Below are positions 1 through 7,166 of a DNA stretch of 14,080 bases, piece by piece (the first letter of the stretch is position 1; every line of letters starts with the position of its first letter). The notes below the pieces were generated by a model. That model did not search any database. It saw only the letters and a list, made by a program, of their open reading frames with translations, and had not been told where the DNA came from. The position numbers were made by a program, and so were the translations under genes. Source of the DNA: an uncultured Lentisphaeria bacterium. Lineage in GTDB: Bacteria; Verrucomicrobiota; Lentisphaeria; Victivallales; Victivallaceae. The DNA lies in contig CASFXO010000053.1 of assembly GCA_949298665.1 (NCBI GenBank), positions 1 to 14,080 on the forward strand. Reading direction: 5' to 3'.

Positions 1-529
1 ATAGATTGCCGCCCTGCGCGTCAATGGCCACCACCAGAGGCAGGTCTTTCACCTCCAGCCGGTAGATCGCCTCCGGCCCGAGATCCTCGTATGCCACCAC
101 CTCCGCCTTGACAATGGAACGGGCGATCAGGGCACCCGCCCCTCCGGTCGCCGCGAAATAAACGCCGCCGCATTCCCGCATCGCCGCCGTAACCCCGGGC
201 CCGCGTTCTCCCTTGCCGATCATGCCCCGCAGACCGGCTTCCCGCAGCAGCCGCGGCGAATACGCGTCCATCCGCCCGCTGGTGGTCGGCCCGGCGCTCC
301 CGATGACCCTTCCCGGAGGCGCCGGACAGGGCCCGACAAAGTAAATCACCTGATCGCGCAATGCCACCGGCAGCGGTTCGCCCGCGTCCAGCGCCGCCAC
401 CAGCCGCTTGTGCGCCGCGTCGCGCCCCGTCCAGATCACGCCGGACAGCAACACCCGGTCTCCGGCCCGCAGCTTCCGCGCAGTCGCTTCGGAAATCGGA
501 GTCGTCAATGCCATCACCGTTTCGCTCAT
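1..529 (-). CDS. Class I (Fe-S) fumarate hydratase, beta subunit, 3' end cut by window edge
   Basis: Beta (C-terminal-type) subunit of the two-subunit iron-sulfur fumarase that interconverts fumarate and L-malate in the cytoplasm. 176 residues are visible from ATG at 529; no stop appears before base 1, so the C-terminus lies outside. The family is usually about 180-200 residues, so little is missing. Diagnostic stretches are GPCPAPPGRVIGSAGPTTSG at residues 66-85 followed by RMD, GMIGKGERG near 102-110, YFAATGGAGAL near 124-134, and an IDAQGGNL end, as in the fumarase/tartrate dehydratase beta fold. Its ATG overlaps the alpha-subunit stop (ATGA at 526-529), fitting stoichiometric coupled synthesis; only a weak GGGG lies upstream. 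The closely related L(+)-tartrate dehydratase beta subunit cannot be excluded by sequence alone, but fumarase is the commoner assignment. Confidence 0.92.
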   Translation of the reverse strand, partial: MSETVMALTTPISEATARKLRAGDRVLLSGVIWTGRDAAHKRLVAALDAGEPLPVALRDQVIYFVGPCPAPPGRVIGSAGPTTSGRMDAYSPRLLREAGLRGMIGKGERGPGVTAAMRECGGVYFAATGGAGALIARSIVKAEVVAYEDLGPEAIYRLEVKDLPLVVAIDAQGGNL

Positions 530-1410
530 AATTCAAACCCCGCATGCCGCGCCGCATGGCAGTTGAGATTGACCGCCACCGGCAGCGACGCGATGTGGCA
601 GGGATAATGTTCAATATGCACCGCCAGACTGGTGATGTCGCCGCCCAGTCCCTGCGGACCGACTCCGGAGGCGTTGATCCGCTCCAGAATTTCCCGTTCC
701 AATGCCGCGTATTCCGCGTCCGGGTGCGGCTCTCCCACCGGCCGCAGCAGCGCCTTCTTCGCCAGAAACGCCGCCTTTTCGAACGTGCCGCCGATGCCGA
801 CGCCGACGATGGTCGGCGGACAGGGATTGCCACCCGCCTTCACCACGGTCTCAACCACGAAATCCACCACCCCGGCACGCCCTTCCGAGGGCTTGAGCAT
901 GCGCAGGGCACTCATGTTTTCCGAACCGCCGCCCTTCGGCGCGAGAATGACGGTCAACCGATCCCCCGGCACCAGCGTCAGATGCACGATCGGCGGGGTG
1001 TTGTCCGTGGTATTGCGCCGGGCGAACAGCGGATCGGACACAATGGATTTGCGCAGAAACCCCTCCCGGTAACCGCGGGTGGTCCCGGCACTGATCGCCT
1101 CGTAGATGGAACCGCCGTCAATGCGGAGGTTTTCCCCCATTTCCACAAAGTAGACGGCGAATCCGGTATCCTGGCAGATCGCCATATTCTCCGTTTCCGC
1201 AATCCCCGCGTTTTCCAGATACTGCCGGAGAAATTCCCGGCCGACGGTGGTCGACTCCCGTTCCGCCGCCTCCCGGATGGCCCGCAGCACGTCGGGCGGC
1301 AGCCGGAATGCGGCCTCGAAACAGCAGTTCGTCACCGCGTCAACCACCTGCTGAAACGGGATGACCCGCATCCATTCCAGCGGCGTCCGACGATCGATTC
1401 TGATCTCCAT
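526..1410 (-). CDS. Class I (Fe-S) fumarate hydratase, alpha subunit
   Basis: Catalytic, cluster-binding subunit of the oxygen-sensitive two-subunit fumarase (TCA cycle or reductive branch); 294 residues, usual for the family. Three cysteines stand in the conserved cluster contexts: Cys79 in AICQDTGF, Cys197 in GGNPCPPTIVGVGIGG, and Cys284 in NLNCHAARHAGFEL. Other family signatures are GGGSENMSALRMLKPSEG (161-178) and GPQGLGGDITSLAVHIEHYP (251-270). The ATG at 1410 is preceded by GAAGAGAAGAG five bases upstream. A second in-frame Met at residue 14 (base 1371, MRVIPFQQVV) matches where many homologues begin and is an alternative start. It follows the Na/Pi transporter gene by 30 bases and overlaps the beta subunit by 4. 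Tartrate dehydratase alpha is the main alternative. Confidence 0.93.
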   Translation of the reverse strand: MEIRIDRRTPLEWMRVIPFQQVVDAVTNCCFEAAFRLPPDVLRAIREAAERESTTVGREFLRQYLENAGIAETENMAICQDTGFAVYFVEMGENLRIDGGSIYEAISAGTTRGYREGFLRKSIVSDPLFARRNTTDNTPPIVHLTLVPGDRLTVILAPKGGGSENMSALRMLKPSEGRAGVVDFVVETVVKAGGNPCPPTIVGVGIGGTFEKAAFLAKKALLRPVGEPHPDAEYAALEREILERINASGVGPQGLGGDITSLAVHIEHYPCHIASLPVAVNLNCHAARHAGFEL

Positions 1411-1415
1411 GGCAA

Positions 1416-1426
1416 CTCTTCTCTTC
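1416..1426 (-). promoter_or_regulatory. Ribosome binding site of the fumarase alpha gene
   Basis: Purine-rich GAAGAGAAGAG lies 5 bases before the ATG at 1410, inside the only 30 bases separating this gene from the transporter gene upstream. It supports the longer start over Met14, which has only a GGA inside the coding region ahead of it. No terminator hairpin is visible in the 30-base gap, so read-through from the transporter gene is likely. Confidence 0.55.
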
Positions 1427-1440
1427 CGATGAATCCAAGG

Positions 1441-3894
1441 TTAAAGTTTGATATAGTGCTTCTGAATTTCCGGGGTGCGTTCGGCGATGTTCGACAGATG
1501 GTCGCCGAGTTTTTCCAGTTCCCCGAGCATTTCGATGAAAATCACGCTGATCGCCAGATTGCAGCTGCCCTTGCGCAGGCGCTCGATGTGGGCGCTTTCG
1601 TATTTGTCGGTCAGTTTGTTGATCTTCTGTTCGCTCTTCAGCGCCAGCTCGATCTCGTGCGGGTCGGAGCTGCCGAGCGCGGTAATGACGTTTTTCGCCT
1701 CCTCGTCCAGCAGGGCCCAGATCTTCTGCAGATCCTTCCGCGCCTGGTCGGAAATCGGCTTGCCCAGTTTCGCCAGCCGGTCGGTCAGCTGCAGAATGTT
1801 CTCCGTATGGTCGGCAATCCGTTCCGCGTCATTGGTGCAGTGCATCAGCAGCGGCACCAGCGACGACTGCGGCCCGGAAAGTTCCCGCCGGGTAATCTGC
1901 ACCAGATACGCGGTCACCTCTTCCTGCATCCGGTCGATCCGCTCTTCGGCTTCGGCCAGTGCCTTGACTCCGTCTTCCTCGGTGCGGCCTTCCATGAAAT
2001 ATTCATTGACCGCCCGGTCCACCATTTTCCAGGAGTCCTTCACCATGCGCCGAATGGCGAAGATCGACTGCTCCAGGGCAATGGACGGCGTCGCCAGAAG
2101 GTGCGGCTCCAGCATCTGGAATTTCACCCCATCCTTTTCCCGGATCGGCAGCAGAAATTCACAGAGCCGGGCAAACCAGCCGATGAACGGCAGCAGAATC
2201 AGCGTCACCGTAATATTGAAAAAGGTATGGGCCATGGCGATGTGCCGCTCCACCCCCTGCGGCACCGCGGCAAACACGTTGCCCGGCGTAATCGCGTTGA
2301 TGAAGTACAGAAACACCGGAATCCGGTCCGGCCCGTAAGGCACGTAGAACAGCACCAGCATGATCGCCGTTCCGATCACATTGAACAACGAATGCGCCAG
2401 CGCCGCCTGTTTGGCCACCCGGTTCGCCGCCAGCGATGCCAGGAAGGCCGTGATCGTCGTACCGATGTTGGTCCCCAGCAGCAGCGGCACGGCCGTATAG
2501 AAGTTGATCAATCCGCCCCCCGCCAGCGCCAGCACAATCCCCATCGCCGCTGAACTGGACTGAATCACCACCGTGGCCGCAATCCCGATCCCGATCGCCC
2601 CCAGAACCGCTCCGAACGGCATGAAGCCCCCCGCCGCAGCCGGCGTGCAGTCGAACGACTGAAAAACATTCACGAAGGACGGAAACGTCCCCAGCATCTT
2701 CAGCTCGTCGCTCATCGTACTCATGCCGAAGAAGAGCAGCCCGAAACCGAGAATGGTTTCCCCCCACCCCTTGACCGTCTCTTTCCGGAACAGCGTGATG
2801 ATGAATCCCAGCGTGATCGCCGGCATCGCGATTCCGGAAAGATTGAAGGAGATGATCTGCGCCGTCACCGTGGTCCCCACGTTCGCGCCGAAAATAATCC
2901 CGATCGACTGCGTCAGCGACAGCAGCCCCGCGTTGATGAACCCGATCACCATCACCGTCGTCGCACTGGAGGATTGAATCACCGCCGTCACCAGCGTCCC
3001 CGCCAGCACCGCCACAATCCCGTTGCGGGCGAAAAACTGCAGAATCCGCCGCATGTTCTCCCCGGCCACCTTCTGCAGCCCGTCGCCCATCAGCTTCATC
3101 CCGAATACGAAGATCGTCAGTCCTCCCAGCACCGCGATCACCACGCTCCAAACGTTGATGCCGAGCACCCGGACCGTCTTCCCGCGCATATAAATTCCGC
3201 GTTCCGGGTCCGCCACCTCCACATTGACGTGATATTCCCCGGATTTGTCGCCGAGTTTGACGAAGCACCGAGCCTCACCATCCTGGTCGGTTCTGCCGTC
3301 CGCCACGCGGACTTCCGCCTTCGACGCCGTTCCTTCCGGCGTGACGCCCATTCGGAAGAACACGGGCACCCCCGCCGCCGGACGACCGTCCCTGTCCACC
3401 ACCTTCACCGTCAGCGGATCCGCGGTCAACTCCCCGGCGGACTGTTCCTGCTCGGCGCCCGAAATCCGGATCCCGGTAATGAAGCGCACGGTAACGCTTT
3501 TGTCCTCCGCTCCTTCCGGAATGATTTTCAGATAATGGTCCCCGGTCTCATGCCCGGCGGCCACCTTCACCGCCACCATCCCCCCGGCATCGGTAACCGC
3601 GGTCGCGGGCGTCACGGTCAGTTTGGAATGATCCACCGGCACGAAATGCACGGTTCGGCCCGCCACCGGCGGCCGTTCTCCGGCGCCGCCGAGCAGCCCC
3701 CGCTGCTGCGGCCCCTGCAATTCGACCCGCAGAGTCTTTTCGAACGTTTCTCCCGGCAGGGCGCATTGTTCCGCGCCCTGGAGCACCCGGACCCGGCTGA
3801 CCACCGTCTCTCTGCGATTGCCGTCGCAGCCGCACGCCAGCGCCAGCAGCAGGACCACCGCCGTCAGGATCAGGTTGATTCCTCGAATATTCAT
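1441..3894 (-). CDS. Na/Pi-cotransporter family protein with N-terminal lipobox and Ig-like repeats and C-terminal PhoU-like domain
   Basis: 817-residue predicted inner-membrane protein of the NptA/YjbB/NaPi-II type, which couples phosphate movement to sodium. Order of parts: signal with lipobox-like LALACGC (17-23); two Ig-like (Big_1-like) repeats at about 50-140 and 155-245, each with V-x-D/G...F then TD-x-G...V and a G-x-Y/H strand; membrane region about 247-582; cytoplasmic helical PhoU-like region about 600-817. The transporter's inverted repeats are clear: VIQSSSATT (305-313) with GANVGTTVTA (336-345), and VIQSSSAAM (443-451) with GTNIGTTITA (474-483). Bacterial relatives are usually 530-600 residues, so about 245 extra N-terminal residues are present. 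The start follows a strong AGGAGG and overlaps the LolA-like gene stop (ATGA, 3891-3894). Transport direction cannot be read from sequence; YjbB-type members export phosphate. Confidence 0.93.
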   Translation of the reverse strand: MNIRGINLILTAVVLLLALACGCDGNRRETVVSRVRVLQGAEQCALPGETFEKTLRVELQGPQQRGLLGGAGERPPVAGRTVHFVPVDHSKLTVTPATAVTDAGGMVAVKVAAGHETGDHYLKIIPEGAEDKSVTVRFITGIRISGAEQEQSAGELTADPLTVKVVDRDGRPAAGVPVFFRMGVTPEGTASKAEVRVADGRTDQDGEARCFVKLGDKSGEYHVNVEVADPERGIYMRGKTVRVLGINVWSVVIAVLGGLTIFVFGMKLMGDGLQKVAGENMRRILQFFARNGIVAVLAGTLVTAVIQSSSATTVMVIGFINAGLLSLTQSIGIIFGANVGTTVTAQIISFNLSGIAMPAITLGFIITLFRKETVKGWGETILGFGLLFFGMSTMSDELKMLGTFPSFVNVFQSFDCTPAAAGGFMPFGAVLGAIGIGIAATVVIQSSSAAMGIVLALAGGGLINFYTAVPLLLGTNIGTTITAFLASLAANRVAKQAALAHSLFNVIGTAIMLVLFYVPYGPDRIPVFLYFINAITPGNVFAAVPQGVERHIAMAHTFFNITVTLILLPFIGWFARLCEFLLPIREKDGVKFQMLEPHLLATPSIALEQSIFAIRRMVKDSWKMVDRAVNEYFMEGRTEEDGVKALAEAEERIDRMQEEVTAYLVQITRRELSGPQSSLVPLLMHCTNDAERIADHTENILQLTDRLAKLGKPISDQARKDLQKIWALLDEEAKNVITALGSSDPHEIELALKSEQKINKLTDKYESAHIERLRKGSCNLAISVIFIEMLGELEKLGDHLSNIAERTPEIQKHYIKL

Positions 3895-4661
3895 ACGCCC
3901 TCCTGCGGTACGGACGGAGTCGCCGCCTTTTCCTTACCGAACAGCCGTTCTTCAGCGGCGGCGTCCGGCGTCCCCAGCTCCGCTTCGGAAAAATGCACCC
4001 GGGAACGCCCGTCCGGACCGTAAAGATTCAAAATCTCCGCATAATACAAATCGTTTTTCTTTTTGAAGGACCCCGTCTCCAGCGTCCGCACCGGATCCCC
4101 CGACAACGCCTCACGGGAAGCGAAAAACTCCGCCTTCAACGGGAAAAAATAACTCCGCGCCACATACACCCGCACCACTTCGCTCCGATCCGGCGCCTCC
4201 AGCACCAGCACCCGGCAGGGAATCCCCTTCACCAACGTGCCCGATTCCTCCCGGACCAGATCGTAAAAGAGAAAACTCATCGACAGGTCCGTCGGACGCA
4301 ACCCGAACCGCCGCGCCGCCGGTTCCGGCCGCAGTGTCGTCCCGAACGGCTCCACCCGCGTTTCTCCCGAGCGCTTCTGATTGATCCGATACCCTTCCCG
4401 TCCGTCGATCAGCAATTCCGCCCGGGTACCGTCGCGCCGGATCAGCACCGTCAGCGCCACCGGCAGCGTCTCCATGCGCCCGCCGTCCGGGCGGTGCTGC
4501 ATGATCCCCTTCATCCGGGCATAACTCTCCGCCGCCGCGGGGTGCCGCACCCGCTCCAGAAATTCCCCGGCGGAAAGTTCCGCTCCGACAACCTTTCCGG
4601 AAAAAACGCCCGCTCCCGCCAGCGCCAGCGACAACAGCAGAAAATGCAATCTTCGTTTCAT
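3891..4661 (-). CDS. LolA-like (outer-membrane lipoprotein-sorting type) periplasmic protein
   Basis: 256 residues with a Sec signal (basic MKRR, hydrophobic 7-20, probable cleavage after VVGA at 24-27). The body resembles the broad LolA-like 'outer membrane lipoprotein-sorting protein' fold: a beta-rich first half (RAELLIDGREGYRINQ, 80-95), the characteristic LRPTDLSMSFLFYDL segment (121-135), then GTLVKGIPCRVLVLEAP (141-157), VRVYVARSYFFPLKAEFF (163-180) and YYAEILNLY (206-214). Such proteins bind lipid or lipoprotein acyl chains in the periplasm. It is not a clear orthologue of LolA proper, and its cargo is unknown. Stop and start overlaps (ATGA) link it to lon upstream and the transporter gene downstream. 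A GGAGAG precedes the ATG by 8 bases. The family call is by pattern recognition only; a generic DUF periplasmic protein is the alternative. Confidence 0.65.
   Translation of the reverse strand: MKRRLHFLLLSLALAGAGVFSGKVVGAELSAGEFLERVRHPAAAESYARMKGIMQHRPDGGRMETLPVALTVLIRRDGTRAELLIDGREGYRINQKRSGETRVEPFGTTLRPEPAARRFGLRPTDLSMSFLFYDLVREESGTLVKGIPCRVLVLEAPDRSEVVRVYVARSYFFPLKAEFFASREALSGDPVRTLETGSFKKKNDLYYAEILNLYGPDGRSRVHFSEAELGTPDAAAEERLFGKEKAATPSVPQEGV
3899..3904 (-). promoter_or_regulatory. Strong ribosome binding site of the Na/Pi transporter gene, inside the preceding gene
   Basis: AGGAGG lies 4 bases ahead of the ATG at 3894 and within the final codons of the LolA-like gene. Together with the ATGA overlap it fixes the transporter start at the lipobox-bearing Met and so makes the Ig-like extension part of the protein, not a separate gene. 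Confidence 0.7.
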
Positions 4662-7072
4662 GAACGGTTCTCTCCATCGGGTTCCGTCGGCAGCAGCGCC
4701 AGTTGCGCCGCCTCTTCAAAACGACTGACAAAAAAGAATTCCAGTTTGTGCCGCACCTCTTCCGGCAGTTCTTCGGTATCCTTGCGGTTTTCCTCCGGCA
4801 GAATCACCTGCCGGATCCCCGCCCGGAGCGCCGCAATCACCTTCTCCCGGATGCCGCCGACCGCGGTGATTTTGCCGCGCAACGTAATCTCCCCGGTCAT
4901 CGCCAGATACGGCCGGACCGCCCGCCCGGTCAGCAGCGACAGCAGCGCAATCCCCAGCGTCACCCCGGCGGAGGGACCGTCCTTCGGCGTCGCCCCGTCC
5001 GGCACATGAATATGGAAATTGTACTGACTGAAGGTCTCCGGCGCGATCTTCCAATCCTTCGCGCGACTGCGCACGAAACTGAACGCGGCTTCGGCGCTCT
5101 CCTGCATGACCTTGCCCAGTGAACCGGTCAGTTTGAGCTCGCCCTTGCCGGGCACCGACAACGCCTCCACCGGCAGAATCGTGCCGCCGCAGCTGGTCCA
5201 GGCCATCCCGGTGGCGGTACCGACTTCCGGCCGGGATTCGGCCTCGTCCATGAGATAGGTGCGGGGCCCGAGCAGTTCCCGGACCAGAGCGGCATTGACC
5301 GAAATCACCTTCTGCCCGTCCAGCTTTCCCTCGACGATGCGGCGGGCGATCTTCCGGCACACCTGCGCGGCGGTGCGTTCCAGTTCCCGGACGCCGGCCT
5401 CCCGCGTATAGTGGTCGATGATTTCATTGATGGCGGACAGATTGAACCGGATCTGCCGGGCCTTGAGGCCGTTCTCCCGAATCTGGCGCGGCACCAGATA
5501 ACGCCGCGCGATCTCCCGTTTTTCGAAAGCGGTGTATCCGGGAAGCCGGATGATTTCCATACGGTCCCGCAACGGCGCCGGAATCGTGTCCAGCAGATTC
5601 GCCGTCGCCAGAAAAAAGACCCGGCTGAGATCGTAGTCCAGCTCCAGATAATGGTCGTTGAACGCCACGTTCTGTTCCGGATCCAGCACCTCCAGCAGCG
5701 CCGAGGCCGGATCGCCGCGCACGTCGTTGGCCAGTTTGTCGATCTCGTCCAGCATGAAGACCGGATTGGCGACGCCGGCTTTCTTCATCCCCTGAATGAT
5801 CCGCCCGGGCAATGCGCCGACATAAGTACGGCGGTGCCCCCGGATTTCCGCCTCGTCCCGCACGCCGCCGAGAGCGACGCGGACGAACTTGCGGTTCAAC
5901 GCCCGGGCGATGGACTGTCCGAGTGAAGTCTTGCCCACGCCCGGCGGCCCGACCAGACAGAGGATCGGCGCCTTGCGGTCAGGCTTCAATTGAAGCACCG
6001 CCAGAAATTCCAGAATCCGCTCCTTGACATCCTCCAGCCCGTAATGATCGGCGTCCAGCACCTTGGCGGCCTGTTCGACATCCAGTCGATCCTCACTGCA
6101 TTCCAGCCACGGCACGTCCAGCAGCCAGCAGATGTAGGTATAGGCGATATGATATTCGGGCGCGGCCTGGGGAATGATTTCCAGCCGGGCCAGTTCCTTG
6201 GCCACCACCTCGGAAACCCGTTCCGGAAGTTTCTTCTCAGCCAGGCGTTTTTCGATTTCAACGATATCGGGATTGCGGCATTCCTCGCCCAGCTCCTGCT
6301 GAATGGTGCGCAGCTGTTCGCGCAGAAAATACTCCCGCTGCGACTGGCTCATCGCCTGATGCACCTCGTTCTGGATCTTCAAACCGATGCGCGTCACTTC
6401 GATCTCCCGGTTCAGCAGGGTGATCAACAGCCGGAAGCGTTCCAGGACCGAGGCGCAGGTCAACACCAGGAGCTTTTCGACATAATCGAAATTCAGGTTA
6501 TCCGCCAGCAGGTCGGCCAGACGTTCCGGCGCCTCGGTATTGACCACCGCGACCTTCAATTCATCGGGCAGATTCGGCTGCATGCCGGCGTATTCCTGAA
6601 ACATCCGGGTCGCGGCCTTCACCGCCCCTTCCAGTTCCAGCTGATCCTCCGGTATTTCCGGCAACGACTCCGTCCGGGCACAGGCCACCCCGCCGGAATA
6701 CGCCAAAGCAGAAAAACGGACTCGCCGGACGCCGCGCAGCAGCACCCGCGTCGTCCCGTCCGGAAAATTCAACACCTTGACCACCCGCACCAGCATGCCG
6801 TTGACGCAGAGCCGGTGCCCGCAACATTCGAACGACTCGAATTCGCAGGGATAGTCGCGGTTCGCCAGCTCCTCCTCGCCGGGAAACTCCGAAAAGATCG
6901 CCATCATCCGGTCGCGCCGCATCGCCAGCTTCAACGCCTCGGCATTCATCTCACCGTCGATCAGTGCCGGCGTCAGACTGTATGGAAATATCACCGGTTC
7001 CCGCAGGGCCAGCAGCGGAGACCCGACATCGCGGTTGCTGTTGTCGATCGTCAAACTCAATTGATTACTCAT
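4658..7072 (-). CDS. lon: ATP-dependent protease Lon
   Basis: Cytoplasmic AAA+ serine protease that degrades misfolded and regulatory proteins; 804 residues, normal for bacterial LonA. Domains: LON N-terminal domain about 18-215, coiled-coil linker about 230-300, AAA+ module about 345-590 with Walker A GPPGVGKT (375-382) and Walker B VFMLDEID (438-445), and protease domain about 600-790. The catalytic dyad is Ser701 in PKDGPSAGVTLG and Lys744 in GGIREKVIAA. The open frame runs 100 codons further upstream, but that part is low-complexity shadow sequence overlapping folC. The ATG at 7072 has GGAG five bases upstream and starts the recognisable LON domain. An unusual Cys76/Cys83/Cys84/Cys89 cluster with His86 sits in the N-domain. 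The stop overlaps the LolA-like start by ATGA. No CIRCE-type heat-shock operator is seen upstream. Confidence 0.97.
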   Translation of the reverse strand: MSNQLSLTIDNSNRDVGSPLLALREPVIFPYSLTPALIDGEMNAEALKLAMRRDRMMAIFSEFPGEEELANRDYPCEFESFECCGHRLCVNGMLVRVVKVLNFPDGTTRVLLRGVRRVRFSALAYSGGVACARTESLPEIPEDQLELEGAVKAATRMFQEYAGMQPNLPDELKVAVVNTEAPERLADLLADNLNFDYVEKLLVLTCASVLERFRLLITLLNREIEVTRIGLKIQNEVHQAMSQSQREYFLREQLRTIQQELGEECRNPDIVEIEKRLAEKKLPERVSEVVAKELARLEIIPQAAPEYHIAYTYICWLLDVPWLECSEDRLDVEQAAKVLDADHYGLEDVKERILEFLAVLQLKPDRKAPILCLVGPPGVGKTSLGQSIARALNRKFVRVALGGVRDEAEIRGHRRTYVGALPGRIIQGMKKAGVANPVFMLDEIDKLANDVRGDPASALLEVLDPEQNVAFNDHYLELDYDLSRVFFLATANLLDTIPAPLRDRMEIIRLPGYTAFEKREIARRYLVPRQIRENGLKARQIRFNLSAINEIIDHYTREAGVRELERTAAQVCRKIARRIVEGKLDGQKVISVNAALVRELLGPRTYLMDEAESRPEVGTATGMAWTSCGGTILPVEALSVPGKGELKLTGSLGKVMQESAEAAFSFVRSRAKDWKIAPETFSQYNFHIHVPDGATPKDGPSAGVTLGIALLSLLTGRAVRPYLAMTGEITLRGKITAVGGIREKVIAALRAGIRQVILPEENRKDTEELPEEVRHKLEFFFVSRFEEAAQLALLPTEPDGENRS

Positions 7073-7166
7073 ACATTCTCCAAAACCGTCCGTACCGCCG
7101 GAAAACGGCGTTTCCGTTTCCGATCCCGGCACCCCGGTATTATGTTCCCGAAACTCAGATCCGTAC
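7073..7166 (-). promoter_or_regulatory. folC-lon intergenic leader with two overlapping small hairpins
   Basis: This 94-base gap is the only sizeable break in the seven-gene minus-strand series, so it is the likeliest site of an internal lon promoter. It holds a perfect 5-bp stem with a 5-base loop (7096-7110) that overlaps an imperfect 7-bp stem, CGGAAAC-GCC-GTTTTCCG with one bulged base (7099-7116). The two cannot form together. Neither is followed by a T-run on the minus strand, so neither is a classical terminator. A CATAAT hexamer is present but I found no -35 at proper spacing. Confidence 0.3.
7078..7081 (-). promoter_or_regulatory. lon: Ribosome binding site that sets the Lon start
   Basis: GGAG is placed 5 bases before ATG at 7072. 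It supports this start over the 100-codon longer open frame, whose extra residues are Arg/Gly/Trp-rich and resemble nothing in the Lon family. Confidence 0.7.

Noticed and set aside
544..2553. 669-codon plus-strand open frame across the fumarase and transporter genes
   Set aside because: Its product is rich in Arg, His, Gln and Pro with no fold-like pattern, and both genes beneath it on the minus strand are unmistakable. It is a high-GC antisense shadow.
7130..7166. Possible lon promoter using CATAAT
   Set aside because: The only nearby TTGAGT is 20 bases upstream of it, too far for a sigma-70 pair, so no promoter is called.
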